From contig NZ_CP036339.1 in assembly GCF_007746075.1 (NCBI RefSeq), forward strand, positions 4,741,786 to 4,805,785: DNA of 64,000 nt. The letters run 5' to 3'. This document shows positions 52,947 through 60,730 of the stretch, piece after piece. Under the pieces are notes generated by a model. It was not told the DNA's origin, did not search any database, and worked only from the letters and a program-made list of their open reading frames with translations. Each line of letters starts with the position of its first letter. The first letter of the stretch is position 1. The stretch is from Lacipirellula limnantheis (GTDB lineage: Bacteria > Planctomycetota > Planctomycetia > Pirellulales > Lacipirellulaceae). The position numbers and the translations under genes are program-made.

Positions 52947-53243
52947 ATGCTCACACTTGCGTCCTTTAACGGTGGACCTTCGGACTTTCAAGCATTCACG
53001 GGCATAGTCATCGTCGTCTTGGTCACACTTGTTGGCAGTGCGTTACTTAAATCAGCTCCGGTCAGCGCCATCCTTGGCGCGATCGTCGCAAGCGCGATGA
53101 TGCTCGGCCAGGCCGCCCTCTATGGCGGTTATCTCGGCGCCGAGATTGTGCTCGCCGCGTATGCGATCGGCGGAGCGATCATTGGCGGGATCGGCGGCGG
53201 CATTTCCAGTTGGATAAAACATCGCCGTAATCGGCGGCCTTAG
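52947..53243 (+). CDS. Small Gly/Ala-rich membrane protein
   Basis: A 98-residue protein with three hydrophobic stretches: GIVIVVLVTLVGSALL (about 19-34), VSAILGAIVASAMMLGQAAL (about 39-58) and EIVLAAYAIGGAIIGGIGGG (about 66-85), and a basic end (KHRRNRRP). The Gly-rich last helix could pack tightly in oligomers. It has no clear Shine-Dalgarno. No family is recognised. A direct repeat follows its stop. Confidence 0.65.
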   Translation: MLTLASFNGGPSDFQAFTGIVIVVLVTLVGSALLKSAPVSAILGAIVASAMMLGQAALYGGYLGAEIVLAAYAIGGAIIGGIGGGISSWIKHRRNRRP

Positions 53244-53257
53244 CCTTCCTCACGCCG

Positions 53258-53280
53258 CCTTCGCCGCCCGCAGGGATGAG
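53258..53280 (+). repeat. 23-bp direct repeat, copy 2
   Basis: Exact second copy of the sequence at 51084-51106. It lies 15 bases after the stop of the gene at 52947. Confidence 0.6.
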
Positions 53281-53393
53281 GCAGGCCTTCAGGAGATTCG
53301 ACGACTCGACCTTCGCCAACTGTAGATTGCCAGGGCCACTATTAGCAGTAGGGCGGTACGCCAAGCGTTATTCGGCCGTGTCAGGGGGAGCGC

Positions 53394-53807
53394 ATGTACA
53401 ATCGTCAGACTATCGCTGCAATGGTGGGAATCATGCTCGCATTTTGTGCCGGCTGCTCCCATCCTGGTCAACGATTATTGCAAGCACGTATTGAGAAAGA
53501 TGGTCAACCGGTTCTGCAGACTCGCTTTGGCGTGCCCGACAGTTGGGACCAATACGCCGCTTGGCAGCGACTTGACTCGCAAGTATTTGAGCCAGTTAGC
53601 ACGTTGAAACTCGATCCAAATGACTTTGGACAATTAGTAATCAAGGGAAATATTCGAGTGACACTCGTTCACGCCGGCAAGCGCTTCGCTGCTGTGAACA
53701 TCGAGCAAATTCGGCTAGTCAGCGTCTCCGCTGGGGCAAAGACGTGGCAACTGGCGCCCGGAGAGGTGGATCGCACTGCCAAAGCGTTGAACGCTAAGAA
53801 AGAGTAA
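53394..53807 (+). CDS. Lipoprotein of unknown function
   Basis: A 137-residue protein with a lipoprotein signal: MYNRQTIAAMVGIMLAFCAG followed by Cys21. A purine-rich AGGGGGAG sequence lies just before the ATG, so unlike its neighbours it uses a normal ribosome site. The mature part is a mixed alpha/beta domain with an aromatic motif (DSWDQYAAWQRLD). There are no known motifs. It probably sits in a membrane facing the periplasm. Confidence 0.75.
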   Translation: MYNRQTIAAMVGIMLAFCAGCSHPGQRLLQARIEKDGQPVLQTRFGVPDSWDQYAAWQRLDSQVFEPVSTLKLDPNDFGQLVIKGNIRVTLVHAGKRFAAVNIEQIRLVSVSAGAKTWQLAPGEVDRTAKALNAKKE

Positions 53808-54226
53808 ACCACGTTGGTCCTGCTGCGGGCCGCTCGCCCCGACGTCTATCTATGCATTAATGTACCTATTTACACAGTATGTTGTCCTGGGCCTGAGCAA
53901 GTTGGACACCCGTCGATCGCCCGGAATTCCTTCAGGTCTCTTCGTTTTCAAAGGAAACAGAATTCCAACTTATCGAACGCTGCCGAAGGCCGGGCAACCG
54001 CCGAATTCACAACAATGTCCAAACCTACTTTTTTCATATTTGACCATTTCATTTCCCTGCCGCCCACAACTTTCGATTAAAGTCCCGCTAGGCCTCCGTG
54101 GTACTATTTCCGTCGCGTCAGGAGTTGATCATCACCTCAACGAATCGGCAGTCGTTGGGAGATCACCCGCATCGCCGGCCAACCGAAGCAATCTCACCTG
54201 CGCGAACATCGTTTGGAGTTACGCCA
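53808..54226. other. Intergenic region, relatively AT-rich
   Basis: No gene is supported. Base composition is more AT-rich than the surroundings, notably around 53995-54080. It should hold the promoter of the SBBP gene. Confidence 0.5.
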
Positions 54227-55591
54227 ATGATGCTGACCAGTCGTTTTCCAATCTTGTCACCGCCAGTTGTATGTAGGCTCTCAGCGGTATTGATCTCACT
54301 CGTTCATGTTGCTTGCCTCCGGGCACAGACGACCGAATGGGTGAAATATGTGAGCAGCGACATCGACGACGCTAGTCGCGCTGTGTCATGCGACGGCCTG
54401 GGAGGCATCTATATAACGGGCACGACGAGCCGCACTGCCGCCGGGACGAGTTCGGGCGACTCGGCGTTTGTCAGCAAGTTCGATTCGCTCGGCAGACGAG
54501 TCTGGCTGCGAAAGCTGGAATCCGACGTCGGCGGTGATTTTGGCGAAGACGTTTCGGCCGACAAGCTGGGAAATGTGTTCGTGTCCGGGACGACGATCGG
54601 CAGCCTTGGCGGAAGCTATGCAGGCATGGGTGATGCGTTTGTCGGCAAGTACGATTCAGAGGGCAATCAGAAGTGGGTTCGACAAATCGGGACTCCGTCT
54701 TCCGATTTTGGAAATGGCGTCGCGGCGGACAACCGCGGAAACGTGTTCGTCGCCGGCACGACGCTCGGGAGTTTGGGGATTGCGAATCTCGGAGGGCCCG
54801 ATGCGTTCCTGAGGAAGTACAGCGGCAGCGGCGCCATCTTGTGGACGCGTCAAATCGGCGGTGACTCCAACGTCGGATGTTCGGACGTCGCCGCCGATCA
54901 ATTTGGGAATGCGTACATCACCGGCTCTGCCGGCAGTGCGTTGAGCGGACAGTACAATGCCGGCGGATTCGACGCCTACGTGATCAAGTATGGCGCAGCC
55001 GGCAATCAGCTTTGGACCCGCGAGTTCGGCACGATCCGAGACGATTTTGGCACGAGCGTCGCCCCCGATTCATTCGGCAACGTCTATGTCACCGGCTACA
55101 CGGAAGGAAGCCTCGAGGTTCCCAACGCCGGCAGTGGCGACTTTTTCATCAGTAAGCTAGATGATCGCGGGAATCTTCTCTGGAGCCGGCAGTATGGAGG
55201 TGAATTCGACGACGTCAGCCTAGGCGTCTCGATCGACGCCGACGGCAATGCGTACATCGCAGGTTTCAACACGATTCGTTTTTCCGGTTCCAATGATGTC
55301 GGCCGATCCCCATTCGTGATGAAGCTCAGCGCTGCCGGCGATCCGCTGTGGACCTACAATTTGGCGCCGCTGGCGGGCGAAAGTCTCGGCGTGGCGGCTG
55401 ATCGATTGGGGAGCGTTTACACTTCTGGATATGCCTACAACGGAACGCGCGACCCATTCCTGGCTAAAATCAACGGTCCGACGATTCCCGAAGCACCATC
55501 TAGTCTTCTGTTCGCCACGGGGGGTGCGGCGATCGTCTTGCGCCTCGGGAAAAAGAGTCGGTGGAGCAAGTTCATTGAATTTGGGCGGTGA
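54227..55591 (+). CDS. SBBP beta-propeller repeat secreted protein with PEP-CTERM-like end
   Basis: A 454-residue protein from the ATG at 54227, chosen because GGAG lies eight bases upstream and a signal peptide follows (SRFPILSPPVVCRLSAVLIS). About six SBBP units follow, each with the pattern DGLGGIYITGTT, then DAFVGKYDSEGNQKWVRQIGT, about 60-65 residues long. The C-terminus has a PEA variant of the sorting motif, a hydrophobic stretch (SSLLFATGGAAIVLRL) and a basic end (GKKSRWSK). It is probably exported and anchored. SBBP proteins have no known enzymatic role. Confidence 0.85.
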   Translation: MMLTSRFPILSPPVVCRLSAVLISLVHVACLRAQTTEWVKYVSSDIDDASRAVSCDGLGGIYITGTTSRTAAGTSSGDSAFVSKFDSLGRRVWLRKLESDVGGDFGEDVSADKLGNVFVSGTTIGSLGGSYAGMGDAFVGKYDSEGNQKWVRQIGTPSSDFGNGVAADNRGNVFVAGTTLGSLGIANLGGPDAFLRKYSGSGAILWTRQIGGDSNVGCSDVAADQFGNAYITGSAGSALSGQYNAGGFDAYVIKYGAAGNQLWTREFGTIRDDFGTSVAPDSFGNVYVTGYTEGSLEVPNAGSGDFFISKLDDRGNLLWSRQYGGEFDDVSLGVSIDADGNAYIAGFNTIRFSGSNDVGRSPFVMKLSAAGDPLWTYNLAPLAGESLGVAADRLGSVYTSGYAYNGTRDPFLAKINGPTIPEAPSSLLFATGGAAIVLRLGKKSRWSKFIEFGR

Positions 55592-55987
55592 AGCGGTTTG
55601 ATACCGGCGGCTGCCGCCGACGCTCACGCCTTTGATTCGCTCGCGCCATCCCCCATGTGGCATGCTTTTGGCTCCCAGGCCTGATCATGCCGAACTCGCG
55701 AACGCGAAACTCCCCCCACGCCATCGGCGATTCATGATTTAACCCAGGGTTGATCGCAACCGCGAGCTACCCCGGGGATCATCCTGCACCGCGAACATCA
55801 CCCCTGCAACGGTTTCACTACCCGCGTAAGCTGGCATCCTCGCAGGGGCGCCACTTGCAGCGGCGCGTGAGTAGCGGGTGCTCGGCCTCCGTCAGCTAAC
55901 GCCCGCGAACGACGTTTGCTACGGACCTGTTGCTCCTGATAATGTACTGCGACCCCAACCGCACACAGCCTCATCCGGCGCTTCACA

Positions 55988-56325
55988 CTGGCAGCCCTGC
56001 CAGCGCCCCCAGCGGCAATCGGCGCTACTCAGCTCCCGCGGAGTTCGGGAACTCACGAGCAGCATCAGTTCGGGGACGACCTCGTTGCATTTGCATCGTC
56101 CCAGCAAGACGTCGTCAACATAGCCCAGCGATTCATCGCTGGGAAAGTTGCCGTGGACAGCAATGACGTCCCGTATGGACGATTGAACCATCGGCCAGCA
56201 TATTAGTCCCCCCTATGGGACTAGCGCTTCACCCACGGGCGTTGACCCAGCGATGAATCGCTGGGTTACTATAGGGCGTCCCGCTGGGACGCGGGCACTG
56301 GGCGCCCTCGGATCTCGCTCCGAGG
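55988..56325. repeat. Cluster of palindromic units (REP/BIME-like)
   Basis: Several perfect palindromes lie together: CTGGCAG/CTGCCAG at 55988-56003, GAGTTC/GAACTC at 56041-56054, CCCAGCGAT/ATCGCTGGG at 56124-56143, and its exact inverse at 56246-56265. Beyond the two central hairpins the flanks (GCTGGGACG words) are also inverted copies. A further hairpin CCTCGGA/TCCGAGG follows near 56305-56325. The cluster lies between two PEP-CTERM-type genes. Confidence 0.75.
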
Positions 56326-56537
56326 CGGCAAAGCCGCGAGAAGCAATTCCGCTCTTTTTTGTTGGGGACAAAGCGCCGACACGACCTAACCCCCGCCGCC
56401 CAATCGAGCGACGCCAGAGCCTCCGTGATTTCCGGCATTCCTCGAAGAGACCTGGCTCGGTTGCATTTCTTGCGCCACACCGCTTTGGAGATTGAGCTGA
56501 AAGATCAGCTCGTTCCAATTCCTCAGCGAGGTGCGAC

Positions 56538-59315
56538 ATGAACCGACAATTTAGCCGCCGACAAAACTCCGCTATCTGCGGGACTTTGCTGACGCTGACC
56601 GCGTGGCTGGCACTGGCCGCACCCGCCGCGGCCACCACGATTAGCTTCACTTACGACGAAGATGCACGCCCGTCGTTTGATCCCAACGGCGTTAAACTTA
56701 TGGCAATTGTCACCGCTGCAGGGCAGATCTGGTCCGACTACATCAATGCGTATCAAATCGCACCTAACGGCCAATCGCACCCCGCTGTTTACCATTTTGA
56801 CCTTTCCTATGAAAACACTGGCGGCAGCGAGTTGGGGCACTACGACACGTCGTGGGACAACATGGTCATCGACACCTCCTCGGACAACGGCGCTGCGATC
56901 GATTGGTTCTTCGATCCGACGCCATTTGAAAATAGCGAGTTCTTGATGAAGTCTCTGCTTGTAGGCGAACTCGATGCCACGAATCCACAAGCTGTCGACA
57001 ACGCGTACGACGGCTTGACGATGCCGCTGATGGAAGCAGCCTATAGCGGGCCGGCAATCGCACCGGCGGCGATGGGCAAGTACGACATGCTGACCACCGT
57101 GCTGCACGAGATGGGCCACATGCTGGGATACAATTGGAACCCCAACGATGACGACTACGACTTCGCCGGTTCGACGATTGGCGGGCACGCCTTGGCCCTC
57201 AACGAAAACGTCGACATGCACGGTGGCGTCGAGCAGTCGCTGATGTACCCCTCCGTCGCTCTCGGGATGCGCAAGCTCCCTTCGACGAGCGACATTCTGG
57301 GGCTCGCCGACGAAGGAAACTCGATGTCGTTTGACGTCCCCCGAATGGAGTATTTGGGCGACCACTCAACAAACTGGAATGACACGTTGAACTGGATCGG
57401 CGGCGCCATACCCGACGCGGACAATCAGGTGTTTGTTCGAAATGGCGGCATCGCGATCATGGCGGCCAGCGGCTCGGCCGCGTCGGTGACCATTAGCGAT
57501 AGTTCGCAGGTGTTCGTCAACAATAACCAGTACAACGTCGTCGGCGGCACGCTGCTGGGCAACCAGTACGGCAAGACCGGAGCGCTGAATATTGGTTCGC
57601 TGATCTCCGGCATTTCGCGATTCGAGACCACGCGACTTGATCTCGTCAACGGACGCGTGAATTTGCAGAATGCGTATGCGACGCTGGTTGTGAAAGGCGA
57701 TGCGTCGATTGGCGTGCAGGGAACCCTCCTGGGAGCAGGCCGGGTCGAAATCGGCGGTACGCTCACCAACAATGGAGCTATCGAAGGAGGCGCTTTCCAA
57801 CTCATAGGATTCGGCGGCCAATTGACGTTGGCAACAACCGGCGGCGGCAAACTCGACCTCGATGGAAATAGCATCGCCGAAGCTGGACGCGTTCGGGCGG
57901 TGGGCGGAAATTTGATCGTCGCCGGCCCTTTGTCTGACGACTTCGACGGAACGGCGACCATCGGTCCGGGCCGGAAAATGGCGTTCTTTCAACCCTGGAG
58001 AAATCACGGGAAGCTTGAATTTCGCGGCGGGTCAACGCCTGATCAAGCGGCTTGGCTGGGCAGCGGCGGACTGATGACATTTGACGGACAGATGGACGTT
58101 GATGGCCTGGGCATGATCGGCGCGCCAATGACGCTGTACGGATCTACGAAGATCACGGTGCGCGACGCGAATGATCAGATTACCTTCGCTGGGCCGACGA
58201 CGTTGAGCGGCGTCCTCTTCGAAGGCCAAGGTTCCCTCGCCATTGCCGGGGTCACTTCGGTCGATCTGCCAGATCCGATTTGGCAGCATCCGGCCACGAC
58301 TGGCGTCGTCGTCGGACCAACGGCGAGCACTGCTTTGGTACTGCCCGGCCAGGTCGCCAGCACTGAAGGAGTTTACACGCGAATCCCAACGACATACACG
58401 TTCAGCGTTCCTGTAACATTGAAGCCACGCGGTGAACTGCTCGCGTATGGTTCGTCACTAGTATTGCCTAGGCTGACGACGATGAGCAGCGGCCGAATCG
58501 GCGGCCTGCACACAGTGAATCAAATCGGCGATCTCGTGGTCGATGGAGCGAGCATTATCAATCCCACGACGTTCATTTGGGGAGGCGACGCGACCAATCA
58601 CAAAACTGAGCTGCGCGCCTACAGTCAGCTTGACTTGACGCCGCGCCAGATCGTCCGCGGCGGCAGCGATAATGTCTACAACGGAGCGATCAAGCTGGCA
58701 ACAAACGCGCGATTGCACGTCGACCTTGGCGCCGCAACCTCTTGGCGACTAGCCGGCAGCATGCAGCTTAACACCGGCGCAAGCGTGACCGGCGACGACA
58801 TGATCAGCAACGGCGTGGTGAGCGGCAGTGGCACGATCTTGGTGAGCCGCTTTGAGAACAGCGGTCGCGTTATTCCTGGTCGACTGTCCGGCGGCCTGTT
58901 AATGCCAAACGCCACATTCGTCCAAACCACCACGGGGATCCTGGACGTGGTCCTCGGGCAACCTGGCTTGGCGCCGGCGGGAAAAGGCGCCGGTACTGGT
59001 CTGCTAACAGTGGGAACGGCGCAACTTTCAGGCACCCTCACCCTTTCGCTTGGCACGGGAATCAGTCCTGCAGTTGGCTCCGAGTTCGACTTCCTGCGCG
59101 CCGCGTCAGTCAGCGGGACATTCAACAACGTGCTGCTTACTGGGACGCTCGGTCAGCAGTTTCAGGGCACGCTCCTGTATGGGAGCGACCGCGTGACGTT
59201 TCGGATCACGAGCGTATCCGGCAGACTTGCCGTCGGAGTCGTTCCTGAACCGTCGACCGCCTGGATGGCGATGCTCATGGTCGGTCCGTTGGCAGTATGC
59301 CGCCGCCGGTCTTAA
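56538..59315 (+). CDS. PEP-CTERM metalloprotease-like beta-helix protein
   Basis: A 925-residue protein. The signal peptide covers about residues 1-32 (LTLTAWLALAAPAAATT). The N-terminal third contains HEMGHMLGY (His190, Glu191, His194, Gly197) and a later SLMYP (about 236-240) like the Met-turn of metzincins. The expected third His at position 200 is Trp. Residues about 280-890 form beta-helix-type repeats with NxGxI and GTxxGxG patterns. The end is VVPEPSTAWMAMLMVGPLAVCRRRS, a standard PEP-CTERM signal. GAGGTG lies upstream of the ATG. It is probably a surface protein; whether the protease is active is unclear. Confidence 0.88.
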   Translation: MNRQFSRRQNSAICGTLLTLTAWLALAAPAAATTISFTYDEDARPSFDPNGVKLMAIVTAAGQIWSDYINAYQIAPNGQSHPAVYHFDLSYENTGGSELGHYDTSWDNMVIDTSSDNGAAIDWFFDPTPFENSEFLMKSLLVGELDATNPQAVDNAYDGLTMPLMEAAYSGPAIAPAAMGKYDMLTTVLHEMGHMLGYNWNPNDDDYDFAGSTIGGHALALNENVDMHGGVEQSLMYPSVALGMRKLPSTSDILGLADEGNSMSFDVPRMEYLGDHSTNWNDTLNWIGGAIPDADNQVFVRNGGIAIMAASGSAASVTISDSSQVFVNNNQYNVVGGTLLGNQYGKTGALNIGSLISGISRFETTRLDLVNGRVNLQNAYATLVVKGDASIGVQGTLLGAGRVEIGGTLTNNGAIEGGAFQLIGFGGQLTLATTGGGKLDLDGNSIAEAGRVRAVGGNLIVAGPLSDDFDGTATIGPGRKMAFFQPWRNHGKLEFRGGSTPDQAAWLGSGGLMTFDGQMDVDGLGMIGAPMTLYGSTKITVRDANDQITFAGPTTLSGVLFEGQGSLAIAGVTSVDLPDPIWQHPATTGVVVGPTASTALVLPGQVASTEGVYTRIPTTYTFSVPVTLKPRGELLAYGSSLVLPRLTTMSSGRIGGLHTVNQIGDLVVDGASIINPTTFIWGGDATNHKTELRAYSQLDLTPRQIVRGGSDNVYNGAIKLATNARLHVDLGAATSWRLAGSMQLNTGASVTGDDMISNGVVSGSGTILVSRFENSGRVIPGRLSGGLLMPNATFVQTTTGILDVVLGQPGLAPAGKGAGTGLLTVGTAQLSGTLTLSLGTGISPAVGSEFDFLRAASVSGTFNNVLLTGTLGQQFQGTLLYGSDRVTFRITSVSGRLAVGVVPEPSTAWMAMLMVGPLAVCRRRS

Positions 59316-59387
59316 TGTTGCGTCCATGCAACCGATCGCACGCCACAACGCCGTGGTGACGCCCGATGCACCTTACCGCACACATGA

Positions 59388-59920
59388 TTCGCGCTTCGGT
59401 TCTGCGTCGACCCTCTAGTTGAGCTCGGCGGCAACGTAAACTTCGACTGGGAAGAACCGGTCGTCGATGTGGTGAGCGGAAACCAAATCTTCCCCACAGG
59501 CCCTTCCGCCCCTCAATGGTTACGCTCATTGATTGACGATGACTACTTTCAGAAAGTAGTCAGCATCGACTGCACCGGAAAGAGCTTCGCTGCAACGATC
59601 GTGGAAGGTTGCCGCATCTGCGTCTCGCGTCGCTTATAGCGTGCGACATGAGAGACCTGCCGCCCTTTTCCCGTCTGAAGGATCTCCATTGTCTGTCAGT
59701 GCGAGGAAACGAAATCGCCGATCTATCTCCGTTGGCAAGTTTGCACAACTTGGTGATGTTGGATGCGGCAGGCAATCAGATTGTCGATTGTACCCCGCTG
59801 CACGATCTTAAAAACCTCGACCAGCTCGACGTCCAAAACAACCCCCTACATCAGAAACAGTTGGACATGCTGGACGCCGCATTGCCAAACACCGGCAAAA
59901 CTTGGTCGTCGCCGAAATGA
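59388..59920 (+). pseudogene. Frameshifted leucine-rich repeat gene
   Basis: From 59388 a frame without start reads LVELGGNVNFDWEEPVVDVV and later APQWLRSLIDDDYFQKVVS, a pattern typical before LRR domains in planctomycetes, then stops at 59637. From about 59606 the next frame continues with LPHLRLASLIACDMRDLPPF and LRR units (LHCLSVRGNEIADLSPLASL; LVMLDAAGNQIVDCTPLHDL) to TGA at 59920. The two parts make one protein only with a frameshift, and the 5' end is missing. A 103-residue frame starting at a TTG (59609) might still be translated. Confidence 0.65.
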
Positions 59921-59983
59921 GTTGCCTCCACGCGGAGGGTGAAGCGGGGGCGGGGCACGGGGCTATTCCAACCGACGGTATAA

Positions 59984-60124
59984 ATGCATCTCTCGGATGC
60001 AGCCCTCATCATTGCCCTCGCCGGCTTAGCCGCCCTGAGGCTCGGCCGCCGCTTCACGCTCCGCTCGTCGATCATCGCGACGACGCTGGTGGCTGGGCTG
60101 TTGGGACTGGCGGTGATTCTGTAG
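59984..60124 (+). CDS. 46-residue RRFTLRS-type membrane microprotein
   Basis: The frame reads MHLSDAALIIALAGLAALRL, then GRRFTLRSSIIATTLVAGLL and GLAVIL to TAG. It has two hydrophobic helices around the Arg-rich turn. The same end is found at 52066 and degenerately before 50132. TATAAA overlaps the ATG. It seems to be the complete form of which the 28-residue frame at 52066 is a shortened relative. Confidence 0.55.
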   Translation: MHLSDAALIIALAGLAALRLGRRFTLRSSIIATTLVAGLLGLAVIL

Positions 60125-60150
60125 GAAGGTCCTGCGGCGGCGGTTAGAGT
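60122..60150 (+). promoter_or_regulatory. Putative leaderless promoter, copy 3
   Basis: TAGGAA at 60122-60127, 17 bases, TAGAGT at 60145-60150, six bases, then the ATG at 60157. As at 52150, the upstream gene's TAG stop is part of the first box. Confidence 0.65.
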
Positions 60151-60156
60151 GCAACG

Positions 60157-60303
60157 ATGGCCGCCATTTTCGAACTTGTTGTTAGAGCGGGCTTAGTCGT
60201 CGTGACTGCGATCGCGGCGCCGCCCACCATTCTTGCCTACACTTGGAGGCGAGGCGAGACGACCGTCCGCTCGGGCGGGTGTTCTGGCGGCGGTATGGGG
60301 TAG
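60157..60303 (+). CDS. 48-residue membrane microprotein
   Basis: The frame reads MAAIFELVVRAGLVVVTAIA, then APPTILAYTWRRGE and a Gly/Ser-rich end to TAG. One hydrophobic helix with a basic end suggests a membrane location. It has no ribosome binding site; TAGAGT ends six bases before the ATG. The Gly/Ser end could reflect a frameshift in an older, longer gene. Confidence 0.5.
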   Translation: MAAIFELVVRAGLVVVTAIAAPPTILAYTWRRGETTVRSGGCSGGGMG

Positions 60304-60324
60304 TGCTTCGGCACGCGATCGGTG

Positions 60325-60373
60325 CCTGACCTTGGTCGGGAGGCTGGGGCACTTTAGATCTGCTTTCGTCCTG
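60325..60373 (+). repeat. Dispersed repeat, copy D (diverged)
   Basis: CCTGAC, GGTCGGGAGGCTGGGG and CTGCTTTCG occur in the same order as in copies A-C, with insertions and substitutions. It lies 21 bases after the stop of the microprotein gene. Confidence 0.5.
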
Positions 60374-60523
60374 CCTAGTTCCCGCGAATTCGCGGCGATT
60401 GCCTCCTGTTCTCCGCTATGCCCGGCCGCCGAAAATCATCGCGTAAATTGCGCGTTCGGTGTGGATAAACTCGGAAGGGCAATTAACCTGGATCGAGAGA
60501 GGCGCAAGACGGGGGTTACAGTA

Positions 60524-60730
60524 ATGCCATCTCGAGCCAGGCAATCGGTAGAGCGCCTTCCCGGCGACCCTGACGAGAAAACAATCGCGGAGATCACCGC
60601 GGCTATTCGCGCTTCGTGGACGAAGCGCGAAGAATGTAGCCGGCTCCGCTTCGACTATCAAGCAACAAGGTTCCGTGTGCCAATGATAAGCACTCTGGAA
60701 ATTGGCCAGTCCGCACCGCCGAACTATTGA
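60524..60730 (+). CDS. Small hypothetical protein
   Basis: A 68-residue hydrophilic protein (MPSRARQSVERLPGDPDEKT...). The central IAEITAAIRASWTKREECSR and the following RFRVPMISTLEIG resemble small planctomycete proteins with the order helix, Trp, basic stretch and V-P-x-I, but I cannot name a family. A GGGGG stretch precedes the ATG at 60524. The frame is open upstream to 60233, but that part overlaps the repeat and looks non-coding. No partner gene is obvious. Confidence 0.5.
   Translation: MPSRARQSVERLPGDPDEKTIAEITAAIRASWTKREECSRLRFDYQATRFRVPMISTLEIGQSAPPNY

Noticed and set aside
55919-56191. 90-codon minus-strand frame in the palindrome cluster
   Set aside because: It consists mostly of palindromic repeat sequence; no transposase motif is visible.
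56523-57365. 280-codon frame antisense to the PEP-CTERM metalloprotease gene
   Set aside because: It lies wholly opposite the signal peptide and HExxH region of a convincing gene and has no motif of its own.
60233-60523. N-terminal extension of the small protein at 60524
   Set aside because: It overlaps a microprotein gene and a diverged repeat, and its composition does not look like protein.
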